NCBI GenBank assembly: GCA_030824175.1 | Contig: JAVBYH010000143.1 | Location: forward strand, 1-5,373 | Reading direction: 5' to 3' | Source: Bacteroidota bacterium | Lineage (GTDB): Bacteria > Bacteroidota > Ignavibacteria > UBA10030 > UBA8401 | Length of the DNA: 5,373 nt | Shown: positions 1 through 5,373 of the stretch, piece by piece | Numbering within the stretch: position 1 is the first letter of the stretch | Layout: every line of letters starts with the position of its first letter | Program-made: the position numbers and the translations under genes | The notes under the pieces: model-generated | The model's input: only the letters and a program-made list of their open reading frames with translations | Told to the model about the DNA's origin: nothing | The model's database searches: none

Positions 1-158
1 TCGCCGCCGCCGACGAGTTCTTCGGCGCGGGTCTGTATGAGCGGGCGCTCGCAATGCTGTGGTACGCAAACAATTTTATCGTTAACGGTGAACAGCGGAA
101 TCAATTGGGGGAGAAGACCAGTCTCGTGGAGTTTGTACAGAGAACCGTACAGGAGTGA
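1..158 (+). CDS. C-terminal end of a TPR-like protein (partial)
   Basis: The first complete codon is at base 3, and 51 codons run to a TGA at 156-158; the 5' part lies outside the window. The visible protein is helical and charged. Its beginning (ADEFFGAGLYERALAML) has the spacing of a tetratricopeptide repeat helix pair: small residue, aromatic pair, Gly, Tyr, then Ala-Leu. It ends with an amphipathic helix, SLVEFVQRTVQE. TPR proteins are protein-interaction scaffolds, so no enzymatic role is implied. It ends 16 bases before the lipoprotein start on the same strand, so the two are probably co-transcribed. The ribosome binding site of the next gene begins just after this stop, which supports this frame as the real one. 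The TPR assignment rests on about half a repeat and is tentative; that this is a coding end is more secure. Confidence 0.6.
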   Translation, partial: AAADEFFGAGLYERALAMLWYANNFIVNGEQRNQLGEKTSLVEFVQRTVQE

Positions 159-160
159 GA

Positions 161-169
161 GAAGGGGGG
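161..169 (+). promoter_or_regulatory. Ribosome binding site fixing the lipoprotein start
   Basis: The purine run GAAGGGGGG ends 5 bases before the ATG at 175. It supports that start over the in-frame ATG at 37, which would add 46 residues lying over the end of the preceding gene and would hide the signal peptide. The run of six G is unusual for a Shine-Dalgarno element but pairs well with a CCUCC-type anti-SD. Confidence 0.55.
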
Positions 170-174
170 CGGTT

Positions 175-1539
175 ATGCACAGGATCCTCACTGTGTGTCT
201 CGTGTGTGTCCTCGCGGAGGGATGTGGCTCTGTGAATGGCGTCGTGACGGACTGCTATTCGGTCTGGCGCGCAAAACGAATCTCGCAGCCCGCTGTCGAC
301 CTTTTTGTCATGAATGTCAGATCGCCGGACGGGAGCCGGATCGATCTCTACGCACAGATGCCGTACGATCGTCTGCGCTTCGTCAGGAGCACCGCGGGAT
401 TCGACGTCTCCTATTCGGTGTCGTTCGTCTTTCGCGACGAGAAGGGCGACGTCGTCCAGTCACGGGACGTCACGCGAAGGGTGACCGTTGGGTCGTACGA
501 GGCGACCGTCTCGCAGCATGCCGACGCGTTTCTCCAAACGGTGATCCTGCCGCCGGGAACGTACGAACTCACATGCACGTGCGTGGACCAGAATTCGCTC
601 ATCCGCTACACGCAGAAGAGCGGCGTGAGGGCGATGAATTTCGCCACGGACAGCGCGATGGCCAGCGGGATGCTCTTCGTCATGAAACCGAAGAATGGCG
701 ACGAGAGAACGGTGCTCCATCCGTTGTTCCCGCAGACGCTCTGGCGCGCACGCGATTCGATGGGGATCTATCAGGAAGTCTACGGCGTACGCGTCGGTGA
801 TACAATCACGGTCCATATGGAGTACCTCGCCCCCCCCTCCGGTGCACGGGAAGCGTCCCGAACGAAACGTACGATGTCCCCGCCGTTCACGCGTTATGTC
901 GCCCCGTGCGAGCGCACGGTCGATTCCTCCGTGTACCCCGCCGACTTCGTGCACGGTGCCCGGCGGAGCGGGACAATCCACCTCCTTCAGTTCTATCCGG
1001 CGCCGCCGGCGGGATACGGCGAGATCGAACGCACTGTCAGCGTCAGGCGCGGGAACAAGACCGACAGCTTCATTTCGCGCCTGACGGTGTTCCGAAGCCT
1101 GACGAGGGGGTTGACCCTCGCCGACGTCGTCGATGCGATGCGGCTCATCATGCGCGAGGATGAATACGACTCGCTCCGCGTGTCCGCGGATACGTTGAGG
1201 GCCGCGGTCATCGAACGATTCTGGGCCGACCATGGCGGCCCGCCGCGACGCACGGAATTCGAAGCGCGCGTGGACGAGGCAAATAAACTTTTTTCGGTGT
1301 GCATCGAAGGCTCGCGAACACCGATGGGAATTGCGTATATTGTATGCGGTCCGCCGGAGTATATCGACTGTCGCAGCCCTAACAGGGAATCGTGGTTTTA
1401 CGCGATCGGCTCCGAGACCATGGAGGTGCCGTTCTATCTCGAGCCGCGGAACGTCGATACGGCATATTATGAACTGGCGTTCAACTCGGTCAACGAGTCG
1501 CTGTGGCGAATATGCATCGACCGCTGGCGGCGGGAGTAG
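175..1539 (+). CDS. Predicted lipoprotein with a degenerate GWxTD-like domain
   Basis: A 454-residue protein with an N-terminal signal of the form MHRILTVCLVCVLAEGC. It has a basic n-region, a short hydrophobic core and a probable lipidated Cys17. The lipobox is loose (A14-E15-G16-C17, with Leu at -4 rather than -3). Residues about 40-320 are rich in alternating hydrophobic/polar beta-like stretches without transmembrane segments, suggesting tandem beta-sandwich domains exposed outside the inner membrane. The C-terminus resembles the GWxTD domain family: an FW pair (349-350), an EFEARVDEANKLF segment, GSRTPMG at 379-385 where the family has GWxTDRG, then AYIVCGPPEYI (387-397), close to the family's vYi.yGpPdei, and a later ESWFY. 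The function of GWxTD proteins is unknown to me. The Trp, Asp and Arg of the signature are replaced here by Ser, Pro and Met. The gene follows a TPR-like gene by 16 bases and is probably in the same operon. A run of eight C (830-837) lies inside the gene, but the frame stays continuous across it. Coding status is sure; the domain call is moderate. Confidence 0.75.
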   Translation: MHRILTVCLVCVLAEGCGSVNGVVTDCYSVWRAKRISQPAVDLFVMNVRSPDGSRIDLYAQMPYDRLRFVRSTAGFDVSYSVSFVFRDEKGDVVQSRDVTRRVTVGSYEATVSQHADAFLQTVILPPGTYELTCTCVDQNSLIRYTQKSGVRAMNFATDSAMASGMLFVMKPKNGDERTVLHPLFPQTLWRARDSMGIYQEVYGVRVGDTITVHMEYLAPPSGAREASRTKRTMSPPFTRYVAPCERTVDSSVYPADFVHGARRSGTIHLLQFYPAPPAGYGEIERTVSVRRGNKTDSFISRLTVFRSLTRGLTLADVVDAMRLIMREDEYDSLRVSADTLRAAVIERFWADHGGPPRRTEFEARVDEANKLFSVCIEGSRTPMGIAYIVCGPPEYIDCRSPNRESWFYAIGSETMEVPFYLEPRNVDTAYYELAFNSVNESLWRICIDRWRRE

Positions 1540-1580
1540 GCGGATAACAGCAACGAGATTCATCGCTGCGCTCGGACAAA

Positions 1581-1622
1581 GTAACTACAAAGAATGACAG
1601 AGTAATTACCAAGAATGACAAA
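1581..1622 (+). repeat. Imperfect tandem 21-bp repeat spanning the glycosyltransferase start
   Basis: Two adjacent 21-bp units, 1581-1601 and 1602-1622, match at 18 of 21 positions (differences at unit positions 5, 9 and 20). Each contains the core AAGAATGACA preceded by GTAAYTAC; in the second unit GTAATTAC (1602-1609) is a perfect 8-bp palindrome. A partial third element, TTACAAA, follows directly. The units are AT-rich in a GC-rich setting. The ATG of the next gene (1615) is the ATG of the second unit. The ATG of the first unit (1594) is in the same frame but is closed after three codons by TAA at 1603-1605. The remaining upstream gap (1540-1580) shows no convincing terminator or promoter. 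Confidence 0.8.
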
Positions 1623-2649
1623 TTACAAACGCATCCTGCTTACGCGGTTGAAATTCATCGGCGACGTCGTGTTGACGACGCCGCTCATACGAACGCTGCA
1701 CGACACGTTTCCCGAAGCGGAGATCTCGTATCTCGGCGAGAAGCACGCCGTGTCGCTCCTTGAACATAATCCGTTCCTCAGCGAGATCATTCCGGTGGAT
1801 CTTTCCCATCCGACGATTGCGTCGCAGGTCTCGCTGTTTTCGCATCTGCATTCGCGGAAATTCGACTGCGTCATAGACCTGTTCTCGAATCCGCGCAGTG
1901 CGATCCTATCGTTCGCCACACGGGCATCGACGCGCGTCGGCGCCGACCGGCGCGGGAGGGGGAGACTCTACACCGTACGGATCACGGATGACGGCAGGCC
2001 CAAGTCGGCCATCGAATTCCACTACCAGTCGCTCCGCGCCCTCGGCATCGTGCCTCGATCGTTCACGACGGAGCTCTTCCTGACGGACGCCGAACGGGAA
2101 TGGGCCGAGGCATATTGCGTCTCCCACGGCATCGCCCCGTCGCGGCGCTTCATCGCCCTTCAGTGCGGCGCCACATGGCCGGCGAAAATATGGGACAGGG
2201 ACCGGTTCGCAGAGCTCGGTAATCGCTGCGCGAAAGAGCTCGGCATGGCCGTTGTGCTCACGGGCGGACCGAACGACAGGGAGATCGTCTCCCATGTGCA
2301 CGGTCGTGTTCCGGGCTCGATCGAGGCCGTCGGCCTTCCGCTCCGGCGGCTCGCGGCACTCCTCGGGCGTGCCGGCGCGATGGTCTCGAACGATTGCGGC
2401 GCAATGCACATCAGCGTCGGTGTGGGAACGCCGACGATCGGCATCTTCGGCCCGGGCGAGGACAACATCTGGTTCCCGTATACGAAAAAACAGTACGGCG
2501 AGGATTCGCCGCACCGGGCGCTGCGCATGCACGTGCCCTGTCATCCCTGCCATCTGGACCTCTGCACACGGACGGGCGAGGGCTTCATGGAGTGCATGCG
2601 GCTCTTGAGCGTCGACGACGTGTTTCATGCCGTGAAGGAGATCGTGTAA
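1615..2649 (+). CDS. Glycosyltransferase family 9 (ADP-heptose:LPS heptosyltransferase-like)
   Basis: A 344-residue GT-B enzyme of the WaaC/WaaF/WaaQ family, normal in length. These cytoplasmic, membrane-associated enzymes transfer an activated heptose (or related sugar) to lipid A-core intermediates; the exact donor and acceptor here are not predictable. The N-terminal domain opens with KRILLTRLKFIGDVVLTTP (residues 5-23), in which G16-D17 match the family GD motif; the Asp is the proposed catalytic base in WaaC. The C-terminal nucleotide-sugar domain has LQCGATWPAKIWDRDRF, VVLTGGPNDREI and SNDCGAMH (258-265), followed by GTPTIGIFGP. In that motif Cys261 stands where most relatives have Thr. 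Near the end, Cys309, Cys312, Cys317 and Cys327 form a C-x2-C-x4-C-x9-C pattern; similar Cys clusters occur in many GT9 proteins. The Shine-Dalgarno is weak (AGAG at 1599-1602) and the start lies in a tandem repeat, so the true N-terminus is slightly uncertain. The stop overlaps the recD2 start by one base. Confidence 0.9.
   Translation: MTNYKRILLTRLKFIGDVVLTTPLIRTLHDTFPEAEISYLGEKHAVSLLEHNPFLSEIIPVDLSHPTIASQVSLFSHLHSRKFDCVIDLFSNPRSAILSFATRASTRVGADRRGRGRLYTVRITDDGRPKSAIEFHYQSLRALGIVPRSFTTELFLTDAEREWAEAYCVSHGIAPSRRFIALQCGATWPAKIWDRDRFAELGNRCAKELGMAVVLTGGPNDREIVSHVHGRVPGSIEAVGLPLRRLAALLGRAGAMVSNDCGAMHISVGVGTPTIGIFGPGEDNIWFPYTKKQYGEDSPHRALRMHVPCHPCHLDLCTRTGEGFMECMRLLSVDDVFHAVKEIV
2635..2640 (+). 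promoter_or_regulatory. Ribosome binding site of recD2 inside the glycosyltransferase gene
   Basis: AAGGAG, a near-perfect Shine-Dalgarno sequence, sits 8 bases before the ATG at 2649. It decides the helicase start and rules out the in-frame upstream extension that would read through the glycosyltransferase gene. Together with the TAATG overlap, it indicates translational coupling. Confidence 0.8.
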
Positions 2650-4817
2650 TGGCAAAATCTGTACAGGCCCCCGCCCCCGCGCAGGCGCCGATGATCGTCA
2701 GCGGAACCCTCTCGAGGATCATCTACCGCAACAACGACAACGGGTACCTCATCGGCGTGCTGAAGACGGACGACGGATCGATGACCGTTACGGGCTACAT
2801 CATCGACCCGCGCGAAGGCGACGAATATTCAGTCACGGGGAAATGGACGACCCACGCGAAATATGGGAAGCAGTTCGCGGCGGATGTGTTCGAGGCGAAG
2901 GCGCCGACATCGGTGCACGGGATCGAGGAATACCTCGCCTCCGGTCTCATCAAGGGCGTCGGCCCGTCGCTCGCGGCGCGCATCGTGAAACAGTTCGGCG
3001 TCTCGACGCTCGAGGTGATGAACGACGATCCGCGCCGCCTGCTCGAGGTCGAGGGTGTCGGCGAGAAGAAACTCGAGTCCATTATCACCGCCACCGCGTC
3101 GATGCGCGAAATGCAGGACGTGATGCTCTATCTGAAGTCGCACGGCATCGGTACCGGCTACGCCATCAAGATCTACAAGACGTACGGACGCCAGGCCATC
3201 TCGGTGGTGCGCGAGAATCCCTTCCAGCTCATCGAGGATATCCCCGGCATCGGATTCCATATCGCCGACGGCATCGCCCAGAAAGTGGGAGTGGAGCAGA
3301 ACAGCTCATACCGCATCGAGGCGGGCATGCGCTACGTGCTCGAGGAGGCATGCCGCACCTCCGGACACTGCTATCTTCCTCGTGAGGACGTTGTGACGCG
3401 CGCCGCCCAGCTCCTCATCGCCGACGAGGCGATCGTGGATGCGGCCGTCGACATCTGCGCACGCAACGGCGTGCTCGTCAACGACGGGAACGACATCTTC
3501 CCCGTGAAGCTCTTCGAGGCCGAAGACGAGATCGTCAAGAAGATCGAACGCCTCATGCGCAAGGGCGCGAAGCCGTTCAGCGAGACGAAACTGAAGGACC
3601 TGCTGCACGTCGTCGAGAAGCAGCGCGACATGACGTTCGGCGCTCGCCAGCGGGAGGCCGTCGTCCACACGCTTCTGGAGCCCCTCACAATCGTCACCGG
3701 CGGCCCCGGCACGGGCAAGACGCTGTGCGTGAACGGCATCATCGAGATCGCCGACGAGCTCGGCATCGACGTGCTCCTGTGCGCCCCGACCGGCCGCGCG
3801 GCGAAGCGACTCGCCGAAGTCACCGGTCGCGAAGCCAAGACGATCCACCGCCTGCTCGAATACGAGCCTCAGTCGGGACAGTTCCGCCGCACGAGCTCGA
3901 CGCCCCTCGAGGCACACCTCGTGATCGTGGACGAAGTCTCGATGGTCGATGTGCCGCTCTTCGCGGCGCTCATCGACGCGATCGCGCCCGAATCGCAGCT
4001 CGCCCTCGTCGGCGACGTGGATCAGCTCCCGTCCGTCGGTCCCGGGCAGGTGCTGCGCGACCTCATCGACTCGAAACGCATACCGACGGTGAGGCTCGAC
4101 ACGATCTTCCGGCAGGCGGAGAAGAGCTCCATCATCACAAACTCCCACCGCATGAACCACGGCGAGTCGCCCGTGTTCGACGACGATTTCGAGTTCATCG
4201 ACGAGTCCGACCCGCTGAAGATCCAGGCGGCGGTCGTCCGACTCTGCTCGAGCATCCTGCCCCATAACAAGCAGTACGATCCGTTCGAGGACATCCAGGT
4301 GCTCTCGCCCATGCACAACACGCCGGCCGGCGTGAAGGACCTCAACAAGGAACTCCAGCGCGTGCTCAATCCGCACGGGAGGCTCTGCTGGCAGGGCAGC
4401 GACAGGAAGTTCCTCCTCGGCGACAAGGTGATGCAGATCAAGAACAATTATGACAAGGAGATCTACAACGGCGACATCGGCCGGGTCACCGGCGTCGAGA
4501 AGGAGGACGGCGTGCTCCTCGTCGATTTCTACGGGAAGCGCGTCGAGTATTCGTTCGATCAGCTCGAGGAGCTCGTGCTCGCCTACGCCATGACGATCCA
4601 TAAGAGCCAGGGCAACGAATTCAAGGCGGTGATCGTACCGGTGACGATGAGCCACTACATCATGCTCCAGCGGAACCTGTTCTACACGGCCGTCACCCGG
4701 GCACGCGAGCATCTCATTCTCGTCGGCGACAAGAAGGCCCTGGCCGTCGCACTGCGCAATGCCGATGTGCGCGAACGGCATACGAAACTGAAGCGGAAGC
4801 TCATCGATGCGCTTTAG
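2649..4817 (+). CDS. recD2: RecD2-type ATP-dependent 5'-3' DNA helicase
   Basis: A 722-residue superfamily 1B helicase, close in size to Deinococcus RecD2 (about 715). RecD2 acts without RecBC and is linked in other bacteria to DNA repair and replication-fork processing. Order of parts: a short Ala/Pro/Gln-rich tail (1-14); an OB-like N-terminal region (about 16-85); helix-hairpin-helix elements GLIKGVGPSLAARIV (from 99), LLEVEGVGEKKLESI (131-145) and LIEDIPGIGFHIADGIA (from 194); then two RecA-like domains. The helicase motifs are intact: Q-motif-like Q334, Walker A GGPGTGKT (351-358, Lys357), motif Ia APTGRAAKR (379-387), Walker B VDE (Asp428-Glu429), motif III GDVDQLPSVGPGQVL (from 455), motif IV IFRQA (486-490, Arg488), motif V-like TIHKSQGNEF (649-658) and motif VI YTAVTRARE (679-687, Arg684). 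The segments VLSPMHNTPAGVKDLN and GDKVMQIKNNYDKEIYNGDIG are typical of RecD2. The start at 2649 is set by a strong ribosome binding site. Nothing looks broken. No recB or recC is visible in the window. Confidence 0.96.
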   Translation: MAKSVQAPAPAQAPMIVSGTLSRIIYRNNDNGYLIGVLKTDDGSMTVTGYIIDPREGDEYSVTGKWTTHAKYGKQFAADVFEAKAPTSVHGIEEYLASGLIKGVGPSLAARIVKQFGVSTLEVMNDDPRRLLEVEGVGEKKLESIITATASMREMQDVMLYLKSHGIGTGYAIKIYKTYGRQAISVVRENPFQLIEDIPGIGFHIADGIAQKVGVEQNSSYRIEAGMRYVLEEACRTSGHCYLPREDVVTRAAQLLIADEAIVDAAVDICARNGVLVNDGNDIFPVKLFEAEDEIVKKIERLMRKGAKPFSETKLKDLLHVVEKQRDMTFGARQREAVVHTLLEPLTIVTGGPGTGKTLCVNGIIEIADELGIDVLLCAPTGRAAKRLAEVTGREAKTIHRLLEYEPQSGQFRRTSSTPLEAHLVIVDEVSMVDVPLFAALIDAIAPESQLALVGDVDQLPSVGPGQVLRDLIDSKRIPTVRLDTIFRQAEKSSIITNSHRMNHGESPVFDDDFEFIDESDPLKIQAAVVRLCSSILPHNKQYDPFEDIQVLSPMHNTPAGVKDLNKELQRVLNPHGRLCWQGSDRKFLLGDKVMQIKNNYDKEIYNGDIGRVTGVEKEDGVLLVDFYGKRVEYSFDQLEELVLAYAMTIHKSQGNEFKAVIVPVTMSHYIMLQRNLFYTAVTRAREHLILVGDKKALAVALRNADVRERHTKLKRKLIDAL

Positions 4818-4836
4818 GCGCTGCGCGGATTCCGGT

Positions 4837-4864
4837 TTGATTCTACGCGGTTATTTAGTATTTT
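4837..4864 (+). promoter_or_regulatory. Weak candidate sigma-70-type promoter
   Basis: TTGATT (4837-4842) and TATTTT (4859-4864) each match the -35 and -10 consensus at 4 of 6 positions, separated by 16 bases, within the only clearly AT-rich stretch (about 4837-4880) between recD2 and the next gene. It could drive the downstream phosphoesterase gene. Two 4-of-6 matches are expected fairly often by chance in AT-rich DNA, so this is only a suggestion. Confidence 0.25.
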
Positions 4865-4946
4865 AGTCATCTAGGATCAGATCGCATTGTTCCTTACCCC
4901 CGAAGGGGGTTTCAGCAATTACGCGGTTACAGCTATTAGGAATTAC
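4844..4946 (+). repeat. Short direct repeats in the recD2-phosphoesterase gap
   Basis: TACGCGGTTA occurs at 4844-4853 and again at 4920-4929. AATTAC occurs at 4917-4922 and 4941-4946. The AATTAC words echo the AATTAC elements in the gap before the glycosyltransferase gene (1604-1609 and 1621-1626). They may be worn members of one short intergenic repeat family, but each is short enough that chance cannot be excluded from one window. Confidence 0.35.
4896..4912 (+). terminator. GC-rich hairpin, possible terminator of the recD2 unit
   Basis: ACCCCC (4896-4901) and GGGGGT (4905-4910) form a perfect 6-bp stem around a GAA loop, and the stem's last T plus two more give only TTT before C4913. The stem is strong but the T tract is short, so termination may be weak or factor-assisted. 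It lies 78 bases after the recD2 stop and 45 bases before the next start, so it could also be a leader hairpin of the downstream gene. Read on the opposite strand, the loop becomes C(TTCG)G, a very stable tetraloop, but no T tract follows there. Confidence 0.45.
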
Positions 4947-4950
4947 GAGG
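4947..4950 (+). promoter_or_regulatory. Ribosome binding site supporting a TTG start
   Basis: GAGG ends 7 bases before the TTG at 4958. A TAG stop in the same frame at 4937-4939 leaves no other usable upstream start, and the family's conserved N-terminal strand begins right after the TTG, so a TTG start is the best choice. Confidence 0.6.
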
Positions 4951-4957
4951 ACGCACG

Positions 4958-5373
4958 TTGGCTCAAACAATCAATATTCTGTTTATCGGCGACATCATCG
5001 GTAAACCCGGCTTTGAAGTGACTGAAATGCTCTTGAAGGGTCTCATCACGAAGCACAACATCACATTCTGCATCGTCAACGGTGAGAACACCACGGACGG
5101 AAAAGGCATTTCGGAAGAGGATTCGAAGAAGCTGTTCGGACTCGGCGTGCATGTGATCACCGGCGGCAACCATACATGGGACCGGTGGGATTCACGGAAG
5201 GTGCTCGGCTCCAACCGGAACATCCTCCGTCCGCTGAATTACCCGCGGGAGAACGGCGGCAACGGGTTCGTCATCTATGAACTTCCCGGGGGCGTCAAGG
5301 CCGCCGTGATCAACATCCAGGGGCGCACGTTCATGTATCCGCTGGACGATCCGTTCAGGACCGTTGAACACAC
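4958..5373 (+). CDS. ymdB: YmdB-family (TIGR00282) metallophosphoesterase, N-terminal part
   Basis: 138 complete codons are visible; the gene runs off the window end (the family is about 260-280 residues long). It matches the calcineurin-like phosphoesterase family of Bacillus YmdB, a dinuclear-metal enzyme with 2',3'-cyclic nucleotide phosphodiesterase activity that affects RNA turnover and cell-fate decisions in Bacillus. The start is MAQTINILFIGDIIGKPG, then VNGENTTDGKGIS, then VITGGNHTWDRWDSRKV. Counting from the TTG, Asp12, Glu43, Asn44, Asn71 and His72 keep the exact spacing of the metal/active-site residues I recall for B. subtilis YmdB (Asp8, Glu39, Asn40, Asn67, His68), a constant offset of four. 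The remaining ligands (His150, His175 and His177 in YmdB) would fall beyond the window. The protein has no signal peptide and is likely cytoplasmic. The 140-bp gap and hairpin suggest a transcription unit separate from recD2. The family is sure; the physiological role in this organism is not. Confidence 0.9.
   Translation, partial: MAQTINILFIGDIIGKPGFEVTEMLLKGLITKHNITFCIVNGENTTDGKGISEEDSKKLFGLGVHVITGGNHTWDRWDSRKVLGSNRNILRPLNYPRENGGNGFVIYELPGGVKAAVINIQGRTFMYPLDDPFRTVEH

Noticed and set aside
37..174. A 46-residue N-terminal extension of the lipoprotein reading frame from the ATG at 37
   Set aside because: It overlaps the end of the TPR-like gene in another frame, has no ribosome binding site, and would bury a clear signal peptide that begins at 175.
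460..1563. Open frame of 367 codons on the minus strand opposite the lipoprotein gene
   Set aside because: It is an Arg/His-rich shadow with no family resemblance; the plus strand has a signal peptide, a ribosome binding site and a recognisable C-terminal domain.
1594..1605. Three-codon upstream open frame (M-T-E-stop) as a regulatory leader peptide
   Set aside because: It follows simply from the tandem repeat, and no good ribosome binding site precedes it; kept only as part of the repeat finding.
1581..1626. CRISPR-like repeat array
   Set aside because: Only two adjacent imperfect units with no spacers, and no cas genes nearby.
2394..2648. In-frame upstream extension of the helicase into the glycosyltransferase gene
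   Set aside because: The region encodes conserved glycosyltransferase motifs in another frame, and a strong ribosome binding site (2635-2640) marks the ATG at 2649.
3306..4781. Long open frame of 491 codons on the minus strand opposite recD2
   Set aside because: The low-complexity protein, rich in Arg, Asp, Glu, His, Val and Leu, is the usual reverse-strand shadow of a GC-rich gene with strong codon bias; it shows no recognisable motif, while the plus strand encodes an intact helicase.
1..5373. Mobile element, phage or defence island
   Set aside because: No transposase, integrase, terminal inverted repeats, tRNA gene or toxin-antitoxin pair is visible; the recognisable genes are ordinary chromosomal families, and RecD2 has the usual domain layout of the repair helicase.

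Overview
The window is a GC-rich stretch of a bacterial chromosome (roughly 60% G+C by eye, not computed). Every gene I can support is on the + strand, and the genes are tightly packed. It suggests a diderm (LPS- or glycolipid-bearing) bacterium: there is a family 9 (heptosyltransferase-type) glycosyltransferase and a predicted lipoprotein with a GWxTD-like domain, a domain found mostly in Bacteroidota, Acidobacteriota and related deep-branching groups. The lipobox is loose, as in spirochaetes, and short AATTAC/AATGAC repeats lie in the intergenic DNA. I cannot name a phylum with confidence from this window.

Layout. (1) 1-158: C-terminal end of a TPR-like protein, cut by the window edge. (2) 175-1539: a 454-residue predicted lipoprotein with a degenerate C-terminal GWxTD-like domain, 16 bases after gene 1. 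(3) 1540-1614: a short gap whose last part is an imperfect tandem 21-bp repeat; its second copy contains the start codon of the next gene. (4) 1615-2649: glycosyltransferase family 9 protein. (5) 2649-4817: RecD2-type 5'-3' DNA helicase, sharing one base (TAATG) with gene 4. (6) 4818-4957: a 140-bp gap with an AT-rich promoter-like segment, a GC-rich hairpin and AATTAC/TACGCGGTTA repeats. (7) 4958-5373: N-terminal part of a YmdB-type (TIGR00282) metallophosphoesterase starting with TTG and cut by the window end.

How they fit together. Genes 1 and 2 look like one transcription unit of envelope-associated proteins of unknown role. Genes 4 and 5 look translationally coupled, although one builds surface glycans and the other acts on DNA, so this is more likely genome compaction than a shared pathway. 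The last gene probably starts a separate unit. I found no strong evidence for a new defence, mobile or RNA system. The most unusual points are the repeat that supplies the glycosyltransferase start, and the eroded GWxTD signature.
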